A stretch of DNA of 64,000 nt from Hyphomicrobiales bacterium (lineage in GTDB: Bacteria; Pseudomonadota; Alphaproteobacteria; Rhizobiales; Rhizobiaceae). The stretch lies in contig UCCA01000045.1 in the NCBI GenBank assembly GCA_900470805.1, forward strand, positions 1 through 64,000. The letters are read 5' to 3'. Below are positions 17,872-27,108 of this stretch, piece after piece (the stretch's first letter is position 1; each line of letters begins with the position of its first letter). The position numbers and the translations under genes are program-made. The notes beneath the pieces are model-generated. The model was not told the origin of the DNA, did no database searches, and was given only the letters and a program-made list of their open reading frames with translations.

Positions 17872-18669
17872 ATGACGAACGCACCACGCTTCTGGATCGG
17901 CACCAGCTGGAAGATGAACAAGACGCTTGCCGAGGCGCTGAGCTTTGCAAACGGCCTCAAGCAGGCCGATCCCGCCCGCGACCCGCGCATCCAGCGTTTC
18001 GTCATTCCGCCGTTCACCGCCGTGCGAGAAATCAAGGCTGCACTGGCGGATACGTCGGTCAAGGTCGGCGCACAGAACATGCACTGGGCCGATGACGGCG
18101 CCTGGACCGGCGAGGTCTCGCCGGTGATGCTGAAGGACTGCAATCTCGATATCGTCGAACTCGGTCACTCCGAGCGGCGCGAATATTTCCGCGAGACCGA
18201 CGAGACGGTCGGCCTGAAGACCGAAGCCGCCGTGCGCCACGGCCTGGTCCCGCTGATCTGTATCGGCGAAACGCTGGCGGACCGCGAAAGCGGGCGCGCG
18301 GCGGACGTTCTGGCAACGGAAGTTCGCGGTGCTCTGTCGAAGTTGTCGGGCGCGCAGAAGAATGCCGAAATCCTGCTCGCCTACGAGCCCGTCTGGGCAA
18401 TCGGCGTCAACGGCATTCCTGCGACCGCCGAGTATGCGGATGCCCGGCAAGCCGAGATCATTGCGGTCGCCGAAGAGGTTCTTGGGCGTCGCATTCCCTG
18501 CCTTTACGGCGGATCGGTCAATCCCGGCAATTGCGAAGAACTGATCGCAAGCCCACATATCGATGGACTTTTCATAGGGCGTTCCGCCTGGGATGTCGAA
18601 GGCTACCTCGGCATTCTCGACAAATGCGCCGCAAAACTCGACAGCAAAATCGAAGGAGAAAAAGCATGA
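17872..18669 (+). CDS. tpiB: TpiB/EryH, D-3-tetrulose-4-phosphate isomerase (triose-phosphate isomerase homologue)
   Basis: 265 residues with the TIM signature: WKMNKTLAEA near the N-terminus, LGHSERREYFRETDE around the catalytic His, the catalytic loop AYEPVWAIG, and the phosphate-binding LYGGSVNPGN. In Brucella this TPI homologue (TpiA2, renamed EryH) interconverts D-3-tetrulose 4-phosphate and D-erythrulose 4-phosphate. The ATG at 17872 is preferred over the TTG at 17866, as CAGG lies 7 bp upstream. Its stop overlaps rpiB. Confidence 0.9.
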   Translation: MTNAPRFWIGTSWKMNKTLAEALSFANGLKQADPARDPRIQRFVIPPFTAVREIKAALADTSVKVGAQNMHWADDGAWTGEVSPVMLKDCNLDIVELGHSERREYFRETDETVGLKTEAAVRHGLVPLICIGETLADRESGRAADVLATEVRGALSKLSGAQKNAEILLAYEPVWAIGVNGIPATAEYADARQAEIIAVAEEVLGRRIPCLYGGSVNPGNCEELIASPHIDGLFIGRSAWDVEGYLGILDKCAAKLDSKIEGEKA

Positions 18670-19121
18670 AACTCGCAATTGCAGGAGACAGCGCAGGCGA
18701 AGGCCTGGCCAAGATTCTCGCCGATCATCTGAAGGATCGCTTCGACGTCTCCGAAGTGTCGCGCACCAGCGAAGGGCCGGATGCATTCTACGCCAACCTC
18801 TCGGATCGCGTCGCATCGGGCGTCATGGACGGCACGTACGACAAGGCGATCCTGGTCTGCGGCACTGGCATCGGCGTCTGCATTTCGGCCAACAAGGTGC
18901 CAGGTATTCGCGCCGCGCTGACGCACGACACCTATTCCGCCGAACGTGCCGCCCTGTCGAACAACGCCCAGATCATCACCATGGGTGCCCGCGTGATCGG
19001 CAGCGAACTGGCGAAGGCCATCGCCGACGCTTTCCTGGCACAGACCTTCGACGAAAAGGGCCGCTCGGCTGGAAATGTCGATGCGATGAAGGCGTTGGAC
19101 GCCAAGTACAGCCAGCGTTGA
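18666..19121 (+). CDS. rpiB: RpiB/EryI, D-erythrose-4-phosphate isomerase (ribose-5-phosphate isomerase B homologue)
   Basis: 151 residues, RpiB/LacA-B family, with the anion-hole motif LVCGTGIGVCISANKVPGIRAAL and N-terminal IAGDSAGEGLA. In Brucella it converts D-erythrulose 4-phosphate to D-erythrose 4-phosphate, which enters the pentose phosphate pathway. Its ATG overlaps the tpiB stop (ATGA). A strong terminator follows, so it is the last gene of the operon. A longer frame extends upstream inside tpiB and is not used. Confidence 0.9.
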   Translation: MKLAIAGDSAGEGLAKILADHLKDRFDVSEVSRTSEGPDAFYANLSDRVASGVMDGTYDKAILVCGTGIGVCISANKVPGIRAALTHDTYSAERAALSNNAQIITMGARVIGSELAKAIADAFLAQTFDEKGRSAGNVDAMKALDAKYSQR

Positions 19122-19135
19122 TCTCTTGAACATGC

Positions 19136-19163
19136 AAACGGCCGGTTCTCACCGGCCGTTTTG
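19136..19163 (+). terminator. Rho-independent terminator of the eryABCD-tpiB-rpiB operon
   Basis: An 11-bp perfect stem (AAACGGCCGGT/ACCGGCCGTTT) with a TCTC loop and a T run, 14 bp after the rpiB stop. Confidence 0.92.
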
Positions 19164-19220
19164 CTATGTCGACTGTAATGCTCTGAAAACAGGCTTTATC
19201 AGCGGCAGGTCGTCAGTGGT

Positions 19221-19430
19221 CTACCAGTTGTTCTTGGCCAGTTCCCACTCGCCTTGCGCATCCTGTTCCACGCGCTTGTTTCCACGATAGAATACAGGCT
19301 TTCCCGTCTTCTTGTCGATGGCGAAGCGGCTTGGCGAGTATTTCGCCTTTTCGCGCCCATCCAAGGCCAATGCCAGCGCTTCCTTGAATTGTCCATTTTT
19401 GCAGAGCGCGAGAAATGCTTGTTCGTTCAT
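19221..19430 (-). CDS. Small conserved-looking hypothetical protein
   Basis: 69 residues, soluble and charged (KKTGKPVFYRGNKRVEQDAQGEWE). AGGGA lies at good spacing before the ATG, which supports a real gene. I do not recognise the family. It stands between the ery terminator and the siderophore-interacting protein gene and is transcribed toward the ery terminator. Confidence 0.55.
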   Translation of the reverse strand: MNEQAFLALCKNGQFKEALALALDGREKAKYSPSRFAIDKKTGKPVFYRGNKRVEQDAQGEWELAKNNW

Positions 19431-19575
19431 GGAGCGTCCCTGATTTTGTCGGAACGACTATTTACACGCTTCGGGTCGAAGAGCGTAGCGTTTTTCGTTC
19501 CGCGGGCTTTTACGACGCGCAGCAGGCGTTCGGCGCCGCCACACCTTGGAAGTGGCGCCATAACCTTGCGGATGA

Positions 19576-20676
19576 CTAACCGGCCATGACGCCGGCCACG
19601 CCCCGTTTCCAATAGCCGGCGGCCAGCGTCTTGTCGCGGCCGTAAGCCATCGTGTTACGCCAATACTCCCGCACCTCTTTTGTCGCCTCGTTCTCCGAGG
19701 CAAACCAGCCGAAACTCGTCACATCTTCCGGCCATTCGACGGCGCGAATTGACCGGACCAGCTCGGGATGTTCGCCGCCTGGAACACCGTTCCGGTGAAT
19801 CCAGCGCAACTCGATTCCCTCGGGATGGGCTATCTCCTGCTCGTCGTCGGCCACGGCCACCTCGACGAAGGCGACGCCACGCGCTTGCGCGGGAAGCCGT
19901 TCGAGAATGCGGCTCAATGCCGGTAGTCCGGTCTCGTCGCAGCCCATGATGTACCAATCGGCCGGCCGAACGGGGCGACCGAGCGGCCCCATGATGCCGA
20001 CCACGTCGCCCTTAACCGCATGCATCGCCCATGCGCAACCAACGCCTTCGTCGTTGCCCTCTGTATCGCCGTGGACGACAAAGTCCACGTCGATATAGCC
20101 GGCGGCCACATCGAGGTCACGGATCGTATAGACTCGGCTGATCGGCCGGCGCTCCTCGGAAGGCCAGAAAGCCAGACCATTCGATCCTGCGATCGGCCAG
20201 ACGGGCTCGGGAACGGCGGCCGTCGGAAACAGCATGCGGATGTGCATGCTGTTCGGGTTGTCGAAACGCTCGAGATTGTCACCCTCCAGACGCACACGGC
20301 GCATGCCAGGCGTGACCTGCCAGGCACTGTGGACACGCATCAGGCGGAAGGACGAGAGAATGGTGTCATTGGAGAGATCGCCGGTCCAGACCATCTGCGG
20401 CTTTTCGCTTTTGGCATAGAGCTCGATCGCGACGCCGAGCAACTCTTTTACGCGCCGCAGACCTTCGACATCCGGCGCCGAAGCTTCCATGACAAGCAGT
20501 GCGGGCTGCATAAGAAAGCGCGCGGAACCGTATGGAAATTCGAACGAGATCGAATCGACGCCTTCGGTGACCGTGGCGTCGAAACTTGCCAGTCGATCGA
20601 CGATCTGGTGCAGGTACTCCGGCAGTCTCAGCAGTGCGATTTCCGTCTGGCAGGCAAGTCTCGTCATTTTCGTCAT
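19576..20676 (-). CDS. Siderophore-interacting protein (ViuB-like FAD ferric reductase)
   Basis: About 366 residues from the ATG at 20676; an ATG at 20667 is equally possible and an earlier one at 20781 less likely. The N-terminal ~100 residues (HQIVDRLASFDATV, FEFPYGSARFLMQPALL) resemble DUF2218. Then comes a ferredoxin-reductase-like FAD domain (ISRVYTIRDLD, FVVHGDTEGNDEGVGCAWA) and a SIP NAD(P)H domain (DWYIMGCDETGLPALSRILERLPA). These cytoplasmic enzymes reduce ferric siderophores or haem to release iron. No ferric transporter gene adjoins it. Confidence 0.82.
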   Translation of the reverse strand: MTKMTRLACQTEIALLRLPEYLHQIVDRLASFDATVTEGVDSISFEFPYGSARFLMQPALLVMEASAPDVEGLRRVKELLGVAIELYAKSEKPQMVWTGDLSNDTILSSFRLMRVHSAWQVTPGMRRVRLEGDNLERFDNPNSMHIRMLFPTAAVPEPVWPIAGSNGLAFWPSEERRPISRVYTIRDLDVAAGYIDVDFVVHGDTEGNDEGVGCAWAMHAVKGDVVGIMGPLGRPVRPADWYIMGCDETGLPALSRILERLPAQARGVAFVEVAVADDEQEIAHPEGIELRWIHRNGVPGGEHPELVRSIRAVEWPEDVTSFGWFASENEATKEVREYWRNTMAYGRDKTLAAGYWKRGVAGVMAG

Positions 20677-20920
20677 CCGTATATCAGGTCGTTCGAAATA
20701 CCGGTCGCATGCCCATACGCCGGTAAAATCGGCGCGGGCGGAATTTTCCAACCGGTACCAAAATATGACTGTCGGTGTCATCTTTTATTTTGGACAAAAC
20801 GAAAGCGGTGCAGGCTGGCTAGGTTATTCAAGCAACAACACGAGCGGTCGCGAGTTCATCTGAGGTTCAGGCGGTTTTCTTAGGATATGTAGGTGATAGA
20901 AGAAACAAGGGAGAGATCGT

Positions 20921-21127
20921 ATGCCCTTCGCAATTGAACCGCAGTATACGTTGCAGCAGGATGAGAACGACAGTTGGTCGGTTGTCGATCTGGTGACCGG
21001 CGGAACGGTGCGAGCGGAGAACGGTGAGTTGTTGCAGCATCTCGACCCTGAAACAGCATTGACGATTTACAGCACGTTGAGTGACGATGCGAACGTTGGT
21101 CATGGCGCCATCGGCGACATTCGTTAA
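20921..21127 (+). CDS. Small hypothetical protein
   Basis: 68 residues, acidic, with a good GGGAGAG ribosome site before the ATG. It has no signal peptide or membrane segment and I do not recognise the family. The sequence (DSWSVVDLVTGGTVRAENGELLQHLDPETA) reads like a genuine small soluble protein. Confidence 0.55.
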   Translation: MPFAIEPQYTLQQDENDSWSVVDLVTGGTVRAENGELLQHLDPETALTIYSTLSDDANVGHGAIGDIR

Positions 21128-21594
21128 CGCCAAGGCAGTTGGAAGTCGGTGGTGTGTGACGCCGGAAGATGGCTCGCCACGGGCCTTAGGCTGTTGTGGC
21201 TTCACGAGTGATTTGATGCTCTGTCACTGCTCCTGAAAAGAGGACATATGTGGCGCCTCATCGGTAAGATTTGGTTATTATTCAAGGCCAATTGTTTTTG
21301 ACTATTACCATAAGAGTCTGATTTATAATAATTATTTATGTTCTCGATGCGGTTCGACCCTCCCGCCAACGCTAATATCGCTTAAAGGCGTGCTGTGACG
21401 CTGAGTCGTTTTGTGCCCCGATCCGTTCGATCGGTGTGAGTCGCCGAGAGGCAAGCGTTTTCTTTGTTTTTTTCATTCGCGCTGCCACCCCCACATAGCG
21501 GAAAAGGAGCCCAGAACGATGCTCCGAAAGGCCTGCGTTAACCTTTTGTTAACCATCCAAGCCTTACAAATGCGTCAACGATTTCTTAACATAG
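21128..21594. other. Intergenic region upstream of minC
   Basis: About 470 bp with AT-rich tracts (21260-21340 and 21535-21594) and no supported gene. It presumably holds the minCDE promoter. No clear ribosome site precedes minC. Confidence 0.5.
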
Positions 21595-22317
21595 ATGACT
21601 CAATTGCTAACAGATGCTCGCTCCATCCGTATCAAGGGCCGCTCCTTTCTGGCGGTGATGCTGTCGCCTGATCTGCCCCTCGACGATTGGCTGGTTCGGC
21701 TCGACGATCTGGCCGCTCGCTCTGCCGGTTTCTTCCTCGGGCGCCCGGTGGTGCTCGACATTACCGACCTGGCGATCGATCGGGCGCAGTTGAAGGAGCT
21801 GATTGCCGAACTCGGTCAACGCAACGTGAGCATCATGGGCATTGAGGGTGGGCGCCCCTCCATTCTTGGTCCCGGCATGCCGCCGGCGCTCAAGGGTGGC
21901 CGGCCGGTATCGGATTTCGAAATGCCGTCGCATGAGGCGCCAGTCGAAGTGGCACGCAAGCCTGACGCAATCGAGACGCGTCAAAGTCTGCAATCACTTG
22001 TCATTCGGGAACCGGTGCGCTCCGGGCAGTCGGTGATCTTTCCCGAGGGCGACGTGACAGTCATCGGATCCGTTGCGTCGGGCTCCGAGGTCATCGCCGG
22101 CGGATCGATCCACATTTACGGCACCCTGCGTGGTCGCGCCATGGCCGGGTCCTTGGGGAACGCCTCGGCGCGAATCTTTTGCCGGAAGCTCGAGGCCGAA
22201 CTGGTCGCGATCGACGGTATCTACAAAATGGCGGAAGACATGGAGCCCAGCCTTCGCGGACAAGCCGTCCAGCTTTGGCTCGACGACGATGCGATCAAGG
22301 CCGAGAAACTTAATTGA
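21595..22317 (+). CDS. minC: Septum site-determining protein MinC
   Basis: 240 residues. The N-terminal domain (RSIRIKGRSFLAVMLSPD...VVLDITDLAID) inhibits FtsZ. The C-terminal beta-helical domain (DVTVIGSVASGSEVIAGGSIHIYGTLRGRAMAG) binds MinD and dimerises. MinC blocks Z-ring assembly away from midcell. It is the first gene of minCDE. No clear Shine-Dalgarno precedes the ATG, but the start matches family convention. Confidence 0.94.
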   Translation: MTQLLTDARSIRIKGRSFLAVMLSPDLPLDDWLVRLDDLAARSAGFFLGRPVVLDITDLAIDRAQLKELIAELGQRNVSIMGIEGGRPSILGPGMPPALKGGRPVSDFEMPSHEAPVEVARKPDAIETRQSLQSLVIREPVRSGQSVIFPEGDVTVIGSVASGSEVIAGGSIHIYGTLRGRAMAGSLGNASARIFCRKLEAELVAIDGIYKMAEDMEPSLRGQAVQLWLDDDAIKAEKLN

Positions 22318-22348
22318 GCCCAAGCGGCTAGGACATTAGGAGAGAAAG

Positions 22349-23164
22349 ATGGGGAAAGTCATCGTCGTCACTTCAGGCAAGGGCGGAGTTGGAAAGACAA
22401 CCTCGACCGCGGCGCTTGGAGCGGCTCTTGCCCAAAGGAATGAAAAGGTCGTGGTCGTCGATTTCGATGTCGGCCTTCGCAATCTCGATCTGGTCATGGG
22501 CGCCGAGCGCCGTGTGGTGTACGATCTGATCAACGTTATCCAGGGCGACGCGAAACTCTCGCAGGCGCTGATCCGCGACAAACGGCTGGAAACGCTGTTT
22601 CTGCTACCGGCATCGCAGACCCGCGACAAGGACAATCTGACCGCCGAAGGCGTGGAACGCGTGATGGCCGACCTAAAGCGCCATTTCGACTGGGTCATCT
22701 GCGACAGCCCGGCCGGTATCGAACGCGGCGCGACGCTGGCCATGCGCCATGCCGACGTCGCCGTCGTCGTTACCAATCCGGAAGTGTCCTCGGTTCGCGA
22801 TTCCGATCGCATCATCGGGCTGCTCGATTCCAAGACGCTCAAGGCCGAGCGCGGCGAACGCATGGAAAAGCATCTGCTGCTGACCCGCTATGATGCCAAT
22901 CGCGCCGAGCGCGGCGACATGCTCAAGGTTGACGACGTTCTTGAAATCCTGTCGATCCCGCTGCTGGGCATTATCCCGGAAAGCATGGACGTGCTTCGCG
23001 CCTCCAACATCGGCGCTCCGGTCACGCTGGCGGACAGCCGCAGCGCGCCTGCCATGGCCTACTTCGATGCCGCACGCAGGCTTGCCGGCGAGGAGATCCC
23101 CATGACGATTCCCGGAGAAAAGCGGGGTATCTTTGGCAAGATTTTCGGAAGGAAGGCAGCATGA
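22349..23164 (+). CDS. minD: Septum site-determining ATPase MinD
   Basis: 271 residues of the ParA/MinD ATPase family. The deviant Walker A KGGVGKTT is at residues 11-18, and VICDSPAGIERGA carries the switch region. The C-terminus (GIFGKIFGRKAA) forms the amphipathic membrane-targeting helix. MinD recruits MinC to the membrane and oscillates with MinE. GGAGAG precedes the ATG; the stop overlaps minE. Confidence 0.96.
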   Translation: MGKVIVVTSGKGGVGKTTSTAALGAALAQRNEKVVVVDFDVGLRNLDLVMGAERRVVYDLINVIQGDAKLSQALIRDKRLETLFLLPASQTRDKDNLTAEGVERVMADLKRHFDWVICDSPAGIERGATLAMRHADVAVVVTNPEVSSVRDSDRIIGLLDSKTLKAERGERMEKHLLLTRYDANRAERGDMLKVDDVLEILSIPLLGIIPESMDVLRASNIGAPVTLADSRSAPAMAYFDAARRLAGEEIPMTIPGEKRGIFGKIFGRKAA

Positions 23165-23421
23165 GCATTTTCCGCCTTTTCGCCAAGCAGAGAACCGCGC
23201 CGGCCGCTCGTGAGCGATTGCAGGTCTTGCTTGCTCACGAACGCTCCTCGACCGGTTCCGACCTGATCTCGATCCTGCGCGAAGAAATTCTTGCAGTTAT
23301 CGCCAAGCATATGCAGGTCGACAGCGACCGCGTGCATGTCAAGATGGATCGCGACGAGCATATGTCGATCCTGGAGATCGACGTTGAGATTCCGCTCGAC
23401 GCCGTCGTCAAAGCGGCTTGA
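23161..23421 (+). CDS. minE: Cell division topological specificity factor MinE
   Basis: 86 residues, normal length. The N-terminus (MSIFRLFAKQRTAPAARERLQVLLAHE) is the membrane-binding and MinD-interacting part; the rest (ILREEILAVIAKHMQVDSDRV) is the dimerisation domain. MinE triggers MinD ATP hydrolysis. The ATG overlaps the minD stop, so the two are translationally coupled. Confidence 0.95.
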   Translation: MSIFRLFAKQRTAPAARERLQVLLAHERSSTGSDLISILREEILAVIAKHMQVDSDRVHVKMDRDEHMSILEIDVEIPLDAVVKAA

Positions 23422-23428
23422 TATTGAT

Positions 23429-23451
23429 GCGGCACCTTCGGGTGCCGCTTT
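23429..23451 (+). terminator. Rho-independent terminator of minCDE
   Basis: A perfect 8-bp stem GCGGCACC/GGTGCCGC with the stable TTCG tetraloop and a following TTT, directly after minE. Confidence 0.9.
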
Positions 23452-23547
23452 CCGTTTCGGCCCCGGTGAATAATTTTCGGGATCAATGGCAACTTCGCCG
23501 TATTCGCGGTTCACAGTCATCTGACGCTGGGCCAATGAGGATGGTCG

Positions 23548-24030
23548 ATGAGGCAGATCTATTCCAAATATATTGGTGTCGTCTGTCTTTCGGCGATAGC
23601 TTCTCTGCTGGCCTCCAATCCCCTTCGGGCCGCCTGCATTTCGGCGATGAATACGCCGCAATGGCCCAGCATCGCCAGATCGGTCCGCACGGTACAGCTT
23701 TGCGAACAGATACCGGTCGGGCCCAATCATACCGCGCGTTTTCAGATCATCGCTCTGGACGCCTGCCAGTCGGCTCCGGGCATCTCGTCGATCGTGGCGC
23801 GTGCACTGCTGACTTGTGAGTCGGGGAGCGAATCCATCTTGCCTTTGCCGCCTGTCGAAGGTGAAGTCACGGCTGCGATCACGCTGGATACGAACGCTTG
23901 CATCATCAGGGAGACCAATGTCCAGATCAGCGGCGATCTCGGTATGCTTCTATCAGGGCTCGGTGAAACTCAGCAGTTCGCACGCGACTGGGCACAGACG
24001 CAGCTTTCCTCGCTTTGCCGCCTTCGTTGA
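23548..24030 (+). CDS. Secreted hypothetical protein
   Basis: 160 residues with a signal peptide (YIGVVCLSAIASLLASNPLRA-AC). The mature part holds several cysteines (CISAM, CEQIP, DACQSA, LLTCESG, NACIIRE, SSLCRLR) and is probably periplasmic and disulfide-bonded. GAGGA precedes the ATG. I do not recognise the family. Confidence 0.55.
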   Translation: MRQIYSKYIGVVCLSAIASLLASNPLRAACISAMNTPQWPSIARSVRTVQLCEQIPVGPNHTARFQIIALDACQSAPGISSIVARALLTCESGSESILPLPPVEGEVTAAITLDTNACIIRETNVQISGDLGMLLSGLGETQQFARDWAQTQLSSLCRLR

Positions 24031-24150
24031 GGCGTCGAAGGCTTGCATGGGGACAATATGCGGCAACGGGGTGCGACAGACCTTGTCGGCAAAATCCCGC
24101 GATCCTACACATGGCCATCACCTCAACAGCACGGTTGGATCACCACGGCC

Positions 24151-24525
24151 ATGAAAAATCCGGCGCTCTGTTCGCTCGCAATCGTCCTCGCCACGATGAC
24201 GGCAGCGTTCGCACAAGACCTCGAAAACGGACGACAACTCTTTCGCAATTGCGTCTCCTGTCACAATGTCGACTCCGATCGAAACAAATTCGGACCGCAT
24301 CTCAAGGGCGTTGTTGGACGGCACGCTGGCGCGTTGGGGGATTACCAGTATTCGCAGGCGATGCAGGCTGCCGGTGCCGCCGGCCTAGTCTGGGACGAGA
24401 AGACGCTCGCCGAATTCCTGGCCGATCCGCAGCAGAAAGTCCCCGGAACCAGAATGCGCTTCTGGGGTATGAAGCCGGGATCAGACATGGACGACCTGAT
24501 CGGGTACCTCAAGGCCTACCCATGA
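24151..24525 (+). CDS. Class I soluble c-type cytochrome
   Basis: 124 residues from the ATG at 24151, chosen because a signal peptide (MKNPALCSLAIVLATMTAAFAQ) begins there; the frame extends farther upstream. The haem motif CVSCH is at residues 34-38 and the probable axial Met is M102 in GTRM. The fold resembles cytochrome c2/c550, a periplasmic electron carrier. It stands alone, with no oxidase nearby, so its partner is unknown. Confidence 0.85.
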   Translation: MKNPALCSLAIVLATMTAAFAQDLENGRQLFRNCVSCHNVDSDRNKFGPHLKGVVGRHAGALGDYQYSQAMQAAGAAGLVWDEKTLAEFLADPQQKVPGTRMRFWGMKPGSDMDDLIGYLKAYP

Positions 24526-24673
24526 CAGGGCCGGAATTACGCCGGTCTGGTCGCCGATCGGCTTTTTTGAGGCGATTTATGCGGCAAGCGGTCTGCTTTG
24601 CTTGCAAACGCTTTGCAACCGGCGAGAAAGCACCTTATCGTGAAGGTTCTATCGTCAACGAATAAGGGTCCCT

Positions 24674-25978
24674 GTGTTTCTCGAAATTGGAATTGTGGTC
24701 TTGCTCACCATCCTCAACGGTGTGCTCGCCATGTCGGAATTGGCTGTCGTGTCCTCCAGGCCGGCTCGCCTCAAAGTTCTCGCCGATCACGGAAGCAGAG
24801 GAGCAGCGCAAGCGATCAAGCTTGCTGAAAACCCCGGCAGGTTCCTGTCGACGGTACAGATTGGCATCACCCTTGTCGGCGTTCTCTCCGGTGCTTTTTC
24901 CGGTGCGACATTGGGCAGCCGGTTGACAGCTTGGCTGCAGTTGCAGGGCGTCTCGCCGACCGCTGCCGATGCGATCGGCGTCGGCGTCGTGGTCATGGCG
25001 ATCACCTATCTTTCTCTGATCGTCGGCGAACTCGTGCCGAAGCAGATCGCCTTGCGGGAACCGGAAGCGGTGGCTGCCAAGGTGGCGCCGGCCATGGTAG
25101 TCCTGTCGAAGCTGGCGCTCCCGCTTGTCTGGCTCCTCGATAATTCGGGCAATCTCGTCCTGAGACTGCTCGGTCAGTCGGGAAAGGGCGGCGATAACGT
25201 ATCCGACGAGGAGATCAAGACCGTGCTTGCCGAGGCGCAGTCGGCCGGCGTCATCGAAAGCGAAGAGTCTGCGATGATATCAGGCGTCATGCGTCTCGCA
25301 GACCGAACCGCGCGTGCGCTGATGACGCCGCGTCGCGAGGTCGAGATTATCGATATCGATGACAGCTTCGAGGAAATCCGCGCGCAGCTGCACCAGACCA
25401 AGCGGTCGCGCCTCGCCGTGCGCAGGGGTAGCTCCGACGAGGTGCTCGGTATTCTTCCGGTCAAGGACTTCTACGATGCGTTGTCTGCCACAGGGACGGC
25501 TGATGTCCTCAGCCTGACCCAGGAAGTGCCTGTCGTCTCAGACCTTTCCAATGCCATCAGCGTCATTCAGGCCATTCGCAAGTCGCCGGTGCACATGGTG
25601 CTGGTGTTCGACGAGTATGGTCATTTCGAAGGCGTCGTTTCATCGGGCGACATCCTGGAAGCGATCATGGGTGCGCTTCAAGAGGGGCCGATCGATGAGC
25701 AGGCAATCGTACGCCGACAGGACGGATCCTATCTGGTGTCCGGCTGGACGCCGATCGACGAATTCGCGGAGTTCATGAGCCTGAAACTTGGCGATGACGT
25801 CGAGTTTCAGACCGTTGCGGGGCTGGTGCTGGAAGAACTCAAGCATCTTCCCGAGCTTGGCGAGAGTTTTGTCAGGGACGGTTGGCGCTTCGAGGTCATC
25901 GATCTCGATGGCCGGCGGGTCGACAAGATTCTGGTGAGCGCGGTCGATGCGAATGGAGAGGCGGTGGCGGCTGGATAG
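24674..25978 (+). CDS. CNNM/CorC-type hemolysin-family membrane protein (DUF21-CBS-CorC_HlyC)
   Basis: 434 residues from a GTG start with AAGGG upstream. Residues 1-190 form a DUF21 membrane domain with several hydrophobic segments. A CBS pair follows (MTPRREVEIIDID..., and VHMVLVFDEYGHFEGVVSSGDILEAI), then a C-terminal CorC_HlyC domain (GWTPIDEFAEFMSL...VAGLVLEEL). Proteins of this type are linked to Mg2+/Co2+ export or metal resistance; the old label hemolysin is misleading. Confidence 0.87.
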   Translation: MFLEIGIVVLLTILNGVLAMSELAVVSSRPARLKVLADHGSRGAAQAIKLAENPGRFLSTVQIGITLVGVLSGAFSGATLGSRLTAWLQLQGVSPTAADAIGVGVVVMAITYLSLIVGELVPKQIALREPEAVAAKVAPAMVVLSKLALPLVWLLDNSGNLVLRLLGQSGKGGDNVSDEEIKTVLAEAQSAGVIESEESAMISGVMRLADRTARALMTPRREVEIIDIDDSFEEIRAQLHQTKRSRLAVRRGSSDEVLGILPVKDFYDALSATGTADVLSLTQEVPVVSDLSNAISVIQAIRKSPVHMVLVFDEYGHFEGVVSSGDILEAIMGALQEGPIDEQAIVRRQDGSYLVSGWTPIDEFAEFMSLKLGDDVEFQTVAGLVLEELKHLPELGESFVRDGWRFEVIDLDGRRVDKILVSAVDANGEAVAAG

Positions 25979-26233
25979 TCCCGGGTGGCCTGTGGGCAGC
26001 AGCAAGGTTTGCCCCGCGCGGTTCAGAGTGAGGTTGCGGTGGAGGGCTGGTGGCTTGAAACCTGCTCCCATCATCCTCATCTGGTGGGCGAGTTCGATAC
26101 CCGTACGGACAGCCTCCCACCATCCGCCGCGTTACCTGTCGCGGGAAAGATCGAGACAAACTATGTCACCCCAAATGCATGGCCTTCGTAGTATGATGGC
26201 TTGCTGCACAACGAGTCGTGAGGAAGTGAACAT

Positions 26234-26938
26234 TTGAACGCGCTGTTAAATTCGACGCAGGGTGCAATTCTTATAGGAGCCGTCATCGCCATTGCCGGGG
26301 TGTTGATTGGCTGGATCGTGGCCGCTGCTTCGACACGCGGTGTCACCAAGCGCGCCGCCAAGGCAAAGGGCGCCGCGGACGCGCGCGATCTCGCGATGCG
26401 TACGGTTCTGGCACTGGATGATTTCATGGGCAGTTGTTACTCCGCCGCCTACGATCAGCCCGAGTTCAACCCTGTGGATCCTGGCGACTTCATCCTGCAC
26501 ACTGACGATCCGGTGCTGGTGCTGCCACGCGATGCGAACTGGGCGCTTTTGCGCTCCGACTTGGGCGATGAGATCATCTGGCTGCCCAATAGGCTTCGCA
26601 ATGTCGTGGAAGCGCTTGAATCGATCGATATCTCGCGTGTGGATTTCGGCGACTATTTCGAGCATCGAAGCGACGAGTTCTCTCGCTTGGGCCTTCGCGC
26701 GTTCGAGCTGATGGAAACCTTGAGCGCTGCCTACTCCTTGCCGCTGCCATCTCGACCGGATTTCTATCGGCCGAAAGAGGGGATGCAGGCAAAGGTGGCG
26801 GAGATGGCCGCGATGTGGAGTCGCCGGCGCAAGGCACAGCGCAGCGTCGCCAGCGAGACGTCGAACGTCATGCCCTTGTTCGCCGGCGTAACACCTTCGA
26901 AGTCCGCGATCACCCCGGACGCTGATCCGAAAAGCTGA
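26234..26938 (+). CDS. Hypothetical single-pass membrane protein
   Basis: 234 residues from a TTG start with GAGGAAG well placed upstream. One N-terminal membrane helix (ILIGAVIAIAGVLIGWIVAAAS) is followed by a basic stretch and a soluble cytoplasmic domain (HTDDPVLVLPRDANWALLRSD, LPLPSRPDFYRP). I do not recognise a family. It precedes the nuclease pair but with a 170-bp gap, so co-transcription is unsure. Confidence 0.5.
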   Translation: MNALLNSTQGAILIGAVIAIAGVLIGWIVAAASTRGVTKRAAKAKGAADARDLAMRTVLALDDFMGSCYSAAYDQPEFNPVDPGDFILHTDDPVLVLPRDANWALLRSDLGDEIIWLPNRLRNVVEALESIDISRVDFGDYFEHRSDEFSRLGLRAFELMETLSAAYSLPLPSRPDFYRPKEGMQAKVAEMAAMWSRRRKAQRSVASETSNVMPLFAGVTPSKSAITPDADPKS

Positions 26939-27108
26939 GCGCAATTGTCTAGCGTCAAGTCCGCTGGCCCAGTTGCGAGTGGACCGGCGCTCGTTGCCAA
27001 AAACATGTGGTTATCCGGCACGCGGCAATCATTCGGTCGCGCGCGCTGTATCAATGCGCCGGTCGGCCTTTTAGTCTTCCGTGGATCGGTTCAGAGCAGA
27101 GAAAGCAG

